Made by a program: the position numbers and the translations under genes. The notes beneath the pieces were generated by a model, which worked only from the letters and a program-made list of their open reading frames with translations, did not search any database and was not told where the DNA came from. A stretch of 64,000 nucleotides of DNA from Roseiarcus sp963776665 (GTDB lineage: Bacteria > Pseudomonadota > Alphaproteobacteria > Rhizobiales > Beijerinckiaceae). Of the stretch, positions 24,532 through 32,417 are shown one piece after another. The stretch is taken from contig CAVZNQ010000008.1 in the NCBI GenBank assembly GCA_963776665.1, positions 62,001 through 126,000 of the forward strand. The letters are read 5' to 3'. Position 1 is the first letter of the stretch. Every line of letters starts with the position of its first letter.

Positions 24532-24720
24532 ATGAAATCCAAGCCGACCGCAACGAAAACCAAATCCACCGCAACAAATTCCAAACCCGGCGCAACAAAA
24601 TCAAAATTAAACGCAATAAATTCAAAATACCTTTTCCTTTTATTTCAACTACTTAGGCCGATAACCCCCCAATATTCCCGGGCGCTCGGCATGAGGACCA
24701 AGATCGCGCGGGACGAGTAG
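24532..24720 (+). CDS. Small Lys/Thr/Ala repeat protein (candidate)
   Basis: 62 residues, 20 bases after phaZ, with a GAGGG site just before the ATG. Residues 2-29 are four 7-residue repeats: KSKPTAT, KTKSTAT, NSKPGAT, KSKLNAI, then a partial NSK. A hydrophobic stretch (YLFLLFQLL) and a basic tail follow. The A+T content rises sharply through the repeats, unlike neighbouring genes. Basic Lys/Ala/Thr/Pro-rich repeats occur in histone-like and PHB-granule DNA-binding proteins, so a phaZ-linked role is possible, but no family is recognised and the frame could be fortuitous. Confidence 0.35.
   Translation: MKSKPTATKTKSTATNSKPGATKSKLNAINSKYLFLLFQLLRPITPQYSRALGMRTKIARDE
24535..24618. repeat. Four degenerate 21-bp tandem repeats
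   Basis: Four units of 21 bases with the shared core AAA-TCC-A...GCAACA, becoming more AT-rich from first to last. Being a multiple of three, the period preserves frame in the small ORF that contains it. The repeat begins 23 bases after the phaZ stop codon. Confidence 0.65.
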
Positions 24721-25127
24721 GCTGCCGGGATCAAAACCCCCGCTCGGCGAAGATGAGAACACCATAGCGCCATATTCTGAATATCGCAAGCGATTGTCGC
24801 ACTTTCTCCTAAACCTGCGCCGACGCACTGATGACCTAGCAACGACGAATCGGCGGAGACGCGATCTGCAGAGGATCGATACCCAATCAGTGTGTCCGCT
24901 TTGGACGCAGAGCGGGCCTCCGTCGCAGACAACTCAGGGGCGCAAATCCGAGGTCAAGCGGACATTGCGAATCGCGGTGGCGGACGTCGGAGAGGGGGAA
25001 GGCGGCGGACCTTCGCGTACAAGCGGCTTAGTCGCGCAAACAGCTCACGTCGTCGCACATAGCCTTTTGCGGCTGTATAGATCGGGCCGAGACCATCTCT
25101 GCCGCAGTCACCAGGCGCCACCACGTC
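24721..25127. other. Intergenic region, no recognised gene
   Basis: About 400 bases between the small repeat ORF and the end of the second cyclase gene. A 9-bp inverted pair TGTCCGCTT (24893-24901) and AAGCGGACA (24956-24964) is present with a long loop. No plausible coding frame with a ribosome site was seen on either strand. Confidence 0.4.
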
Positions 25128-26924
25128 TTATTCAATTTGCGCCAAGATGCCCGCCTTCCTTAGCCCCTCCGCCAGCCGGTCGACGTCGCCCCGGTTGCGA
25201 AAGGGAAGCCGGCCGACGTGCTCGGTAAACGAGTATTTCGGGTTGATTTCCATCAGTTCGCGCCAGACCTGACCCGCCTCCTCAACCTCGCCCAAATGGC
25301 CAAGCGCGACTGCAAGGAAGGCGCGAGAGAGATCGGTCTTCGGACTAAGCAGGATGCGCTCCCTGAACAGGGATGCCGCGGCCTTGTAGTCGCCGGCGAC
25401 CAGGTATGCCGAGCCAAGAAAATGGACGTACAGGTGGTTGACCGCCGGATCGAGCCGGATCGCCTTCTCGATATGGGGCACGGCGGCGAGAGGCTGGCCG
25501 CTATATATGTTGACGATGCCGCGTGAGTTGTGGGCCTGAGCGTAGTTCGGATTGAGGCGCAGCGCGACATCCGCCTCGGACGCGGACCGGTCAAGATCTT
25601 TCTTCCACAAATAAAAGACGGCAGCGATGTAATGCACGAAGGCGACCTGCGAACTCTTCCGCAAGGCCTGGTCGAGATACCGCTCGGCCTTCTCAAGCGA
25701 CTCGCTCCAATCGTCCGTCCAATGGAACTGCCAGTTCAGAACCTGGGCAAACGCCAGGCCGGCATAGGGTTCGCCGTAACTCGGATCTTCGCCGATCGCT
25801 TTCTCAAAGAGATCGGCAGACCGCTCGAACGTTTCGCGGGTCCTGATCGTCCCCCACAGCGCCTCGCGCCCAGCCAGGAAAAAATCGTGCGCCTTGCTGT
25901 TGGTCGTTTCGATGTCGGAAAGCCTCGCGGATTCGCCCGGGCTCAGCTTGATCTTGAGGGCATCAACGATCCGGCGGGTGACCTCGTCCTGGACCGCGAA
26001 GATGTCGCTGAGCTCACGATCGAAGCGGTCGGCCCAAAGATGTCCGCCAGTTTCCGCCTCAATTAGCTGCGCGTTGATCCTGACCCGATTCCCGGCGCGG
26101 CGGATGCTCCCTTCGAGCACCGAGCGGACGCCGAGCTCACGAGCCACCACTCGGATATCGACCGCCTTGCCTTTGTAGGCGAAGCTCGAATTGCGAGCGA
26201 TCACAAGCAGACCGCCGATCTTGGACAGATCGGTGATCACGTCCTCGGTTATCCCGTCGGCAAAGTACTCCTGCTCGGGATCGCCGCTCATGTTCTGAAA
26301 TGCCAACACAGCGATCGAGGGCTTTTCGGGCGGCGCGAGTACCGGGGCCTTTTCCGGCGGCGCGGGCTTGGCTGGCGTTGCGGGTGTCGCCTCAGCGGGG
26401 ACGCCGACCTCGAGCGAATAGACCCGAATTGATTGCGCTATGTTCTTGAGTTGGACTTCGCCTTTGTCGCTGACTGCGAGATCGAGCCTTGCTCTGACCT
26501 GGCGAAAAGCGTCTTCGGACAAACAGATCGCGCCAGGCTGTGCGATGCCTTCCAATCGCGCGGCAATGTTGACGCCGTCGCCCATCAGATCGCCGTCCGC
26601 CTCTTCGACAACATCGCCCAGATGAATGCCGATCCGAAAGTCCAAGCGGCGGTCATCGGATACGCCGGCATTGCGCTCCACCATTGCGTTCTGCACCTCG
26701 ATGGCGCAACGCACTGCGTCCACGACGCTGCGAAACTCGACCAGCGCCCCGTCGCCGGTACGCTTGACAACGCGCCCGTTGTGGACTGCGATCGTTGGGT
26801 CGATCAGGTCGCTGCGCAAAGCCCGAAGGCGGGCAAGCGTGCGGTCTTCGTCCGCGCCGGTGAGCCGACTGAACCCGACCACGTCGGCCGCCAGGATCGC
26901 CGCGAGTTTGCGCTTTTCCGTCAT
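25128..26924 (-). CDS. Class III adenylate/guanylate cyclase with TolB-like domain and TPR repeats (paralogue)
   Basis: 598 residues. The cyclase domain (AAILAADVVGFSRL, RTGDGALVEFRS, FRIGIHLGDVVEEADGDLMG) is followed by an Ala/Pro linker (about residues 185-215), a TolB-like domain (FQNMSGDPEQEYFADGITED, RSVLEGSIRRAGNRVR) and TPR repeats to the C-terminus. It is clearly a paralogue of the product of 7836-9614, with the cyclase parts closest and the TPR parts diverged. A GAGGG site precedes the ATG. Probable second-messenger synthesis; the signal is unknown. Confidence 0.87.
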   Translation of the reverse strand: MTEKRKLAAILAADVVGFSRLTGADEDRTLARLRALRSDLIDPTIAVHNGRVVKRTGDGALVEFRSVVDAVRCAIEVQNAMVERNAGVSDDRRLDFRIGIHLGDVVEEADGDLMGDGVNIAARLEGIAQPGAICLSEDAFRQVRARLDLAVSDKGEVQLKNIAQSIRVYSLEVGVPAEATPATPAKPAPPEKAPVLAPPEKPSIAVLAFQNMSGDPEQEYFADGITEDVITDLSKIGGLLVIARNSSFAYKGKAVDIRVVARELGVRSVLEGSIRRAGNRVRINAQLIEAETGGHLWADRFDRELSDIFAVQDEVTRRIVDALKIKLSPGESARLSDIETTNSKAHDFFLAGREALWGTIRTRETFERSADLFEKAIGEDPSYGEPYAGLAFAQVLNWQFHWTDDWSESLEKAERYLDQALRKSSQVAFVHYIAAVFYLWKKDLDRSASEADVALRLNPNYAQAHNSRGIVNIYSGQPLAAVPHIEKAIRLDPAVNHLYVHFLGSAYLVAGDYKAAASLFRERILLSPKTDLSRAFLAVALGHLGEVEEAGQVWRELMEINPKYSFTEHVGRLPFRNRGDVDRLAEGLRKAGILAQIE

Positions 26925-27416
26925 GGTCCCTCAGCCGCCGTGCAGCCTAGCACAACGACCCTGCAAAAGCCGCTCTGCATGACGGGCCCGTCTTGGGCGG
27001 TCCAAGTCAACCTCGGGCAAACCCCGGAAGGGCGGCGCTGTGTCGATTTGACCCGTTCGCCCAGACGTCGGCGAATGGCCGCTGTTTGCGCATTGCAGTC
27101 GTAAACTGCGGTCCTGACCGGCGACCGCTATCCGCCGAAAGCGGATACTCAACGCACGCGAATCTGAGTTTCGACTCTACCCCTTCAGATGCGCGGCGTG
27201 CAGCGCGAGGTCCGCCGCTCCGAGGCGGTCCTTCGCCGTCCAGGACTGGCGGCCAACCGGAGGCGCATCGCCTCGGACTGATCCGGAACAAACGGGTCAG
27301 GGCGGCGTTCGACGATGCACCCGTAGAGTCCTGCCGGCGCCGTTCATAGCGGTAGACGGTGCGAGCGTACTTCGCGCGCGGTAGGCCAAGCGCAAACCAA
27401 AGATTGGACACATCTC
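26925..27416. other. Intergenic region containing a copied fragment of the aldo/keto reductase gene end
   Basis: About 490 bases between the cyclase start and the manganese catalase start. Bases 27196-27249 duplicate the 3' end of the aldo/keto reductase gene (28275-28328) with one mismatch. The rest has no convincing reading frame. Near 27120-27150 there is a short hairpin-forming stretch (ATCCGCCGAAAGCGGAT). The promoters of both flanking genes should be here but I cannot place them. Confidence 0.45.
27196..27249. repeat. 54-bp direct repeat, copy A (partial duplicate of aldo/keto reductase 3' end)
   Basis: 53 of 54 bases are identical to 28275-28328 in the same orientation, offset 1079 bases. 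Similarity stops abruptly at both ends. Copy B is inside the coding end of the aldo/keto reductase gene; copy A lies outside any gene, upstream of the manganese catalase. Confidence 0.85.
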
Positions 27417-28181
27417 ATGTTTTTTCACCGCAAAGAGCTTATTCAACCCGTGAACGTGGGCACTCCGGATGCCCGCTTCGGCACCTATCTTCTTGAGCAA
27501 TTCGGAGGAGCCACCGGCGAACTTACCGCGGCGCTGCAATATTGGGTGCAATCGTTCCACGTCGAGAACGCCGGAATCCGCGACATGCTTCAGGACATTG
27601 CGATCGAGGAATTCAGCCACCTTGAAATGGTCGGCAAACTGATTGCCCAGCATACCAGCAAACTCGACGGCGCTTCGGTACACGACGCCCCATTGTTCAA
27701 GCTCAAAGGCGGCGGCCCGCATTTCCTAGACAGTCAGGGCAGTTGCTGGACGGCGGCTTACATTCAAGAGGGCGGCAATGTTGTCCGCGACCTTCGGGCG
27801 AACATCTCAGCCGAGGCCGGGGCGCGTCAGACCTATGAATCGCTTATCAAAGCCTGCGACGACGAAGGCACCAAAAAGACACTCCATCACCTTCTGACGC
27901 GCGAGATCACCCACGCGAATATGTTCATGAAGGCCCTCGATCAGATGGGCAAGTTGGATGATCCCTTCTTTGGCAATGTTCCGCCGGACGAAACGGTCAA
28001 ACTCGTTTTCAATCTCTCGCAAGGCCAGGACGTGCGTGGCCCCTGGAACGAAGAGCCGGACTTCGAATATGTCGCGGACCCGGAGCCTGAAGGCGGGCTT
28101 CCCGCTGCTCCGGTCAATGCAGACGACGAAGGCCACAAGCCTTCGCCGAATAAGGCCAAGGTGCTACAGAAGGCGCGCTGA
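27417..28181 (+). CDS. Manganese catalase family protein
   Basis: 254 residues. The dinuclear manganese ligands of the ferritin-like catalases can be placed: Glu in GGATGELTAALQYW, Glu and His in IAIEEFSHLEM, Glu in ISAEAGARQTYE and His in REITHANMFMKAL. The protein would break down hydrogen peroxide. The C-terminal about 45 residues are a Pro/Lys-rich tail. No clear Shine-Dalgarno precedes the ATG. The gene is bracketed by the two copies of a 54-bp direct repeat, which suggests it was inserted here, or duplicated with flanking DNA. Confidence 0.88.
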   Translation: MFFHRKELIQPVNVGTPDARFGTYLLEQFGGATGELTAALQYWVQSFHVENAGIRDMLQDIAIEEFSHLEMVGKLIAQHTSKLDGASVHDAPLFKLKGGGPHFLDSQGSCWTAAYIQEGGNVVRDLRANISAEAGARQTYESLIKACDDEGTKKTLHHLLTREITHANMFMKALDQMGKLDDPFFGNVPPDETVKLVFNLSQGQDVRGPWNEEPDFEYVADPEPEGGLPAAPVNADDEGHKPSPNKAKVLQKAR

Positions 28182-28261
28182 GCGGCCAGCGGTCCCTTGT
28201 GGGAGACGGTCTTGAAGGGGTATGCCGAGCGTTCCAGCTCGGCGCCTCCTTACCGGATCCA

Positions 28262-29311
28262 TCACAAGAATGGCGCGTGCAGCGCGAGGTCCGCCGCTCC
28301 GAGTCGGTCCTTCGCCGTCCAGGACTGGTGCCAGTAGGGATAGATCAGCGGCGGTAAGCTCACCTTGTCGAGGCGCGCGCGCTCGTCGTCGGCGAGCTTG
28401 ACGTTGACGCAGGCGAGATTGTCGCGGAACTGCGCCTCGGTGCGGCCGCCGATGATCAGAGACGTCACCGCCGGGCGCTGAATGAGCCACGCGAGCGCGA
28501 TCTGCGCAGCCGAGACCTTGTGCGCCTCCGCGACCGCGACCAGTTCGTCCACGATTCCCCACAGCCTGTCCTCGTCGAGGATCGGCGGCTCCTTCCAGCC
28601 CGCCACGAAGCGAGAGCCTTCGGCGGTCTTGTTGCGCCGGTGCTTGCCGCTAAGAAGCCCGCCCGCGAGCGGGCTCCAGACCAGCACGCCAAGCTTCTGA
28701 TCGATGGCGATGGGGATAAGCTCGTATTCGGCTTCGCGCGCCTGGAGCGTATAGTGGATCTGCTCCGACACGAACGGGATCCGGCCGTCGCGGCGCGCGA
28801 CCTCCATCGCCTTCATCACATGCCAGCCGGAAAAGTTGGAGCAGCCGACGTAGCGCACCTTGCCCGCGCGCACGAGGCTGTCGAGAGCCTCCATCGTTTC
28901 CTCGAGCGGCGTCAGGCCGTCCCACTGATGCACCTGATAAAGGTCGATCACGTCGGTGCGCAGGCGCTTGAGGCTCGCCTCGCATTCCTGGATAAGGTGC
29001 CAGCGGGAGAGGCCTCGGTCGTTCGGCCCCTCCCCCATCGGAAAGCGCGCCTTGGTTGCGATCAGCATGCCTGGCTTGCGCTTGCCGCCCATCGCCTCGC
29101 CGATGAGCTCCTCTGACGCCCCGTTCGAATACACATTGGCCGTATCGATCAGATTGACCCCGGCGTCGGCGACGATGTCGATCAGCTTGCGCACGTCCTT
29201 GAGTTGCAGGTTGCCGGTCTTGGCGGAGTTTCCCCTGCCGCCGAAGGTCATCGTGCCCATCGTCAGCACGGAGACCTTGAGGCCCGAATTGCCCAGCTGC
29301 CGGTATTCCAT
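28262..29311 (-). CDS. Aldo/keto reductase
   Basis: 349 residues. Catalytic tetrad of the aldo/keto reductase barrel: Asp and Tyr in IDTANVYSNGASEELIG, Lys in LIATKARF, His in YQVHQWDG. The NADPH region SLIIGGRTEAQFRDNL lies near the C-terminus, and the ending RLGAADLALHAPFL is typical of the YajO/Tas-like subgroup. Substrate unknown. ATG at 29311 starts at the family's MEYRQLGNSGLKVS. The last about 50 bases are duplicated upstream of the manganese catalase gene. Confidence 0.9.
   Translation of the reverse strand: MEYRQLGNSGLKVSVLTMGTMTFGGRGNSAKTGNLQLKDVRKLIDIVADAGVNLIDTANVYSNGASEELIGEAMGGKRKPGMLIATKARFPMGEGPNDRGLSRWHLIQECEASLKRLRTDVIDLYQVHQWDGLTPLEETMEALDSLVRAGKVRYVGCSNFSGWHVMKAMEVARRDGRIPFVSEQIHYTLQAREAEYELIPIAIDQKLGVLVWSPLAGGLLSGKHRRNKTAEGSRFVAGWKEPPILDEDRLWGIVDELVAVAEAHKVSAAQIALAWLIQRPAVTSLIIGGRTEAQFRDNLACVNVKLADDERARLDKVSLPPLIYPYWHQSWTAKDRLGAADLALHAPFL
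28275..28328. repeat. 54-bp direct repeat, copy B (within aldo/keto reductase coding end)
   Basis: Partner of 27196-27249, same orientation, one mismatch (T here, G in copy A, within the CGAG-n-CGGTCC part). It encodes the aldo/keto reductase segment around SWTAKDRLGAADLALHA, so this copy is the original and copy A the derivative. Confidence 0.85.
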
Positions 29312-29500
29312 CGTCCGCTCGTCCTCGATGCCCGAAGTGTCGGCGCGAGGCACTAACATGCTAGCTCAGACGCGCCAAGATCGCTGGCCCGGCCGATAAC
29401 GTGCTTGTGACCTCGGGCGCCCGCGCGCGCGCCGCACTTGCCGCCCCCGGGCCTTTATGCGCAATGTCCCGCCGCCCGACATCCCTCTCAGGAGCCCGAC

Positions 29501-30157
29501 TTGGCCATCGCCTCTCTTCGCCGGCTTGCCTTCGCCGCAGCTTTTTCCGTCGCTGCGCTGACCGCGCAGAGCGCCCTTGCGGCGACGGCGGCGCCCGAGC
29601 CCGACCGGACGGTCGACATGGCCACCGTCCTCAAGCCGGGGACGCTGGCGGAATTGTCGATCGGCGACGCGGCGGGCGTGCCGGTGATCGAATACGGTTC
29701 GCTGACCTGCCCCCATTGCGCCGCGTTCAGCCGCGAGGTCCTTCCCGAACTGAAGAAGGACTACATCGACACCGGCAAGGTCAGATACATCTTCCGCGAA
29801 TTCTCGCGCAATCCGCTCGATGTCGCGGCCTTCGTGCTGGCGCGCTGCGTCGGCGACGACAAGGCCTTCGCGGCGATCGAACTCCTGTTCAGCCAGCAGG
29901 ACAAGTGGGCGTTCGTCGACAAGCCGCTCGAGCCGCTGATCGCCGCCATGCGCCCGACCGGCCTCACCCACGATCAGGCGATGGCGTGCCTCAAGGACCA
30001 GGCGAAAGTCGACGCGGTTGCGGCGGTCGGCAAGCGGGCCGGCGACGAGATCAAGATGAACGGCACCCCGACCTTCGTCATCGACGGCAAGGTCTACGGC
30101 GGGGAACTTTCGATGGACCAGTTAAGGGCGATCCTCGACCCGCTGGTCAAGAAGTAG
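29501..30157 (+). CDS. DsbA-family thiol:disulfide interchange protein (secreted)
   Basis: 218 residues. An N-terminal signal peptide (RRLAFAAAFSVAALTAQSALA) is followed by the thioredoxin-fold active site SLTCPHCAAFSREVLPELK (CPHC) and the cis-Pro region MNGTPTFVIDGKVYGGE. It likely forms or reshuffles disulfides in the periplasm; the family includes DsbA/BdbD proteins. The start is a TTG at 29501, chosen because AGGAGC lies immediately upstream and the signal peptide begins there; the longer frame from 29438 has no support. Next is the convergent end of the nrsF-like gene. Confidence 0.85.
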   Translation: MAIASLRRLAFAAAFSVAALTAQSALAATAAPEPDRTVDMATVLKPGTLAELSIGDAAGVPVIEYGSLTCPHCAAFSREVLPELKKDYIDTGKVRYIFREFSRNPLDVAAFVLARCVGDDKAFAAIELLFSQQDKWAFVDKPLEPLIAAMRPTGLTHDQAMACLKDQAKVDAVAAVGKRAGDEIKMNGTPTFVIDGKVYGGELSMDQLRAILDPLVKK

Positions 30158-30166
30158 CGTCTCGCC

Positions 30167-30805
30167 TCACCACTCAAGAAACCAGCGGCCTGCCAGCGCG
30201 CCCACCGCGGCGCAGATGAGGGTCGCCAGCGGATACCAGGTGGCGACGAAGAGCGGCGAATCGTCCGGACAATGCGAGGCGTAGAGCAGCGCCGCGACGC
30301 CGGCGGAAGCCGCACCCGCAAGCGCGCCGGTCCATGCCGGATGGAGCGGCGCGCCGGCCCTGAGCGCGACGATTAGCGCCGCGAGCATCGGCGCGGCGAG
30401 AAGCGGAATCATCCGCATGCAGAACATCGAATTGTGACCGACGAGCCGGGTCAACCAGTCGTCTGACGGGACGACGATGAGTTCGACGACGACCGCCGCC
30501 GCGAGCAGAACGAAGGGCGCCAGAAACCATACCGCCAACGCCCTCGGCCTGGCGTCGGGACGAGCGAGCCGCAGCGCAAGAAGCAGCGACGGCAGGGCGA
30601 ACGCGGCGGCGTCGACGAATTTGAGATTGAATCGCACTGTCCGGGCGGCGGCGGCGATATCCGGCCTCGGCCCCATGAAGAGCGCATAGATCGCCAGGCT
30701 CGCGACAAACCCGATCGCGAGCGCCGCCACGACTCGCCGGTCGAGCCGGATGGGCTCCGGAACCGGATCGGCGGACAGGGCCGCAATGAGCTCGGACGTC
30801 CTCAC
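30167..30805 (-). CDS. NrsF-type (DUF1109) membrane anti-sigma factor
   Basis: 212 residues, six predicted membrane segments starting near residue 25. Two cysteines occur in the motifs HNSMFCMRMIPLL and SHCPDDSPLFVATWY, which match the two conserved, metal/redox-sensing cysteines of Caulobacter NrsF. NrsF holds its ECF sigma factor at the inner membrane and releases it under chromium, cadmium or other metal stress. The start is a GTG at 30805 that overlaps the stop of the sigma gene (GTGA), so sigma and anti-sigma are translationally coupled. Confidence 0.88.
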   Translation of the reverse strand: MRTSELIAALSADPVPEPIRLDRRVVAALAIGFVASLAIYALFMGPRPDIAAAARTVRFNLKFVDAAAFALPSLLLALRLARPDARPRALAVWFLAPFVLLAAAVVVELIVVPSDDWLTRLVGHNSMFCMRMIPLLAAPMLAALIVALRAGAPLHPAWTGALAGAASAGVAALLYASHCPDDSPLFVATWYPLATLICAAVGALAGRWFLEW

Positions 30806-31371
30806 GCGACCGATCTCCGCCACGCGGCGCCCAGCGATTTCAGCGCCCGATGGAGCGCCACCCTGACCGCAACCTCGGACATCGAAAGGCGCGCCGCGGT
30901 CGCCGCGATCGATTGGCCGTCGAGGGAGATCGAGGTCACGATGTCGCGCTGGCGCGGCGCAAGCGTCTCTAGAAGCTTGCGCGCGTCGCTCAGCGCGTGC
31001 GGATCCTCGGCTTCCGGCGCGGCCAGGAACTCCTCGAAATCCTCGAGCGGCTCGACGCGCCGTCTGCCGCGCCGGCGCAGGGAGTCCACGATCTTGTGCC
31101 GGGCTATGGCGTAGACCCATGGCGCAAGCGGCTGCTCCGGGTCCCAGGTGTGCCGCTTGAGGTGGATCGCCAACAGGGTCTCTTGCACTGCATCCTCGAT
31201 ATCCGCGTCCCCTGCTCTGGCGCGCGCGAAGGCGCCGCGCGCCATTCCCCGCACCGAGCGGCCGATGTCCCCCAGGAGCCGCCGGTAAGCGCCTTCATCG
31301 CCGGCAATCGACGCCCTCATCGTCTGAGACCACGGATCGGCCGGGGGACCCTCGCTGGATGGGGCTTTCAT
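30802..31371 (-). CDS. ECF-family RNA polymerase sigma factor (SigF-like)
   Basis: 189 residues. Region 2 is seen in GDEGAYRRLLGDIG...DAVQETLLAIHLKRHTWDP and APWVYAIARHKIVDSLRRRGRR; region 4 in LAPRQRDIVTSISLDGQSIAATAARLSMSEVAVRVALHRALKSL. Immediately downstream is the NrsF-like anti-sigma, and divergently upstream the DUF692/DUF2063/DoxX operon, the same neighbourhood as the Caulobacter sigF locus. The putative ECF promoter directly upstream suggests autoregulation; its -10 box is only about six bases before this ATG, so a leaderless message or a start at the internal ATG (31320) is possible. Confidence 0.9.
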   Translation of the reverse strand: MKAPSSEGPPADPWSQTMRASIAGDEGAYRRLLGDIGRSVRGMARGAFARARAGDADIEDAVQETLLAIHLKRHTWDPEQPLAPWVYAIARHKIVDSLRRRGRRRVEPLEDFEEFLAAPEAEDPHALSDARKLLETLAPRQRDIVTSISLDGQSIAATAARLSMSEVAVRVALHRALKSLGAAWRRSVA

Positions 31372-31377
31372 ACGGCC

Positions 31378-31402
31378 TTCGTTCCGTCTCGTCTGCCGTT
31401 AC
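31378..31402 (-). promoter_or_regulatory. Putative ECF (SigF-type) promoter of the sigma/anti-sigma operon
   Basis: On the minus strand GTAACG (31402-31397) is followed after 15 bases by CGAA (31381-31378). The Caulobacter SigF consensus, as I recall it, is GTAACC, 16 bases, CGAA. The spacer is one base short, so this is weaker than the divergent copy at 31455-31480. Confidence 0.4.
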
Positions 31403-31454
31403 AGGTCGGGGAAAATATTTCGGCTCGAAGCGCGAATGACATGGGCCCCCCGAT

Positions 31455-31480
31455 GTAACACGCATGGGCGCGCCAGCGAA
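31455..31480 (+). promoter_or_regulatory. Putative ECF (SigF-type) promoter of the bufB-bufC-doxX operon
   Basis: GTAACA (31455-31460), a 16-base spacer, then CGAA (31477-31480) fits the Caulobacter SigF promoter form GTAACC-N16-CGAA with one substitution. Transcription would begin near 31487 and bufB at 31527, leaving a leader of about 40 bases and no room for a precursor-peptide gene. Confidence 0.6.
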
Positions 31481-31526
31481 GACGCCAACGCCATTCCATC
31501 GAGCAACGAGGCCCGGGGACATGCAC

Positions 31527-32417
31527 ATGAGCAACGCCGATCGTGGATATCCGAGGCCCCTCGGCGCGCCCAGCGTCGGGGTTGGGTTCAAGGCCGAGCA
31601 TTTCGAGGCGATCGTCCAAACGCGGCCCGAGCTCGGGTTTTTTGAGGTCCACGCGGAAAACTACATGGGCGCGGGCGGCCCGCCGCACCGCCGCCTCGAC
31701 GCCATCGGCGAACGCTATCCGCTGTCGCTGCACGGCGTCGGGCTGTCGATCGGCTCGCCGGGACCGCTCGACCGCGAGCATCTTGATCGGCTCGCGGCGG
31801 TCGCCAAGCGCTTCCAGCCGGCGCTGGTTTCCGAGCACCTCGCCTGGTCGACTCACGAGGGCGCGTTCTTCAACGATCTTCTGCCCCTCCCCTACACCCT
31901 CGAAACGCTCACCCGGGTCGCCGACCATATCGACCAGACGCAGAGCGCCCTCGGCCGGACAATCCTGCTCGAAAATCCCTCGACCTATGTCGTGTTCGCG
32001 GAAAGCACGTTCGCGGAAACCGACTTCCTGCGCGAGATCGCGCGCCGCACCGGCTGCGGGCTTCTGCTCGACGTCAACAACGTCTTCGTCAGCGCGACCA
32101 ATCACGACTACGACCCTTGCCGCTATCTCGCCGATTTTCCCCTTCCCGCGGTCGGCGAAATCCATCTCGCGGGCTATGCCGAGGACAGCGACGACGCCGG
32201 CCTGCCGCTCCTGATCGACGCTCACAATTCGCCGGTCCGCGACGCTGTGTGGTCGCTCTACGGCGAGGCGATCTGGCGGCTCGGGGCCACGCCGACCCTG
32301 ATCGAATGGGACAACGACCTGCCCTCCTGGCCGACGCTTCTTGGCGAGGCGCGCCGCGCCGAGCGCGTCATGAGGGTCGCAGCCGCAAGAGCCCCGGAGC
32401 GCGTCGATGCCGTATGA
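31527..32417 (+). CDS. DUF692 multinuclear non-heme iron oxidase (MNIO), BufB-like
   Basis: 296 residues, a TIM-barrel of the MbnB/BufB/DUF692 family. Candidate metal ligands are in LHGVGLSIGS (His), VSEHLAWS (Glu, His), LLENPSTYV (Glu), LLLDVNNVFVSATNH (Asp, Asn, His), GEIHLAGY (His) and DAHNSPVRDAVW (Asp, His). MNIOs oxidise cysteines of precursor peptides; BufB turns bufferin cysteines into copper-binding 5-thiooxazoles. The start at 31527 has GGGGA seven bases upstream; the in-frame ATG at 31464 lies inside the putative promoter. It overlaps bufC by 11 bases. The usual DUF2282 precursor gene before bufB is absent. Confidence 0.88.
   Translation: MSNADRGYPRPLGAPSVGVGFKAEHFEAIVQTRPELGFFEVHAENYMGAGGPPHRRLDAIGERYPLSLHGVGLSIGSPGPLDREHLDRLAAVAKRFQPALVSEHLAWSTHEGAFFNDLLPLPYTLETLTRVADHIDQTQSALGRTILLENPSTYVVFAESTFAETDFLREIARRTGCGLLLDVNNVFVSATNHDYDPCRYLADFPLPAVGEIHLAGYAEDSDDAGLPLLIDAHNSPVRDAVWSLYGEAIWRLGATPTLIEWDNDLPSWPTLLGEARRAERVMRVAAARAPERVDAV

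Noticed and set aside
31464..31526. Longer start of bufB at 31464
   Set aside because: That ATG lies inside the putative promoter, and the ribosome site is placed for 31527.
31372..31526. A hidden DUF2282 precursor gene in front of bufB
   Set aside because: The 155 bases are too short for the usual precursor and contain no frame with a signal peptide and cysteines.
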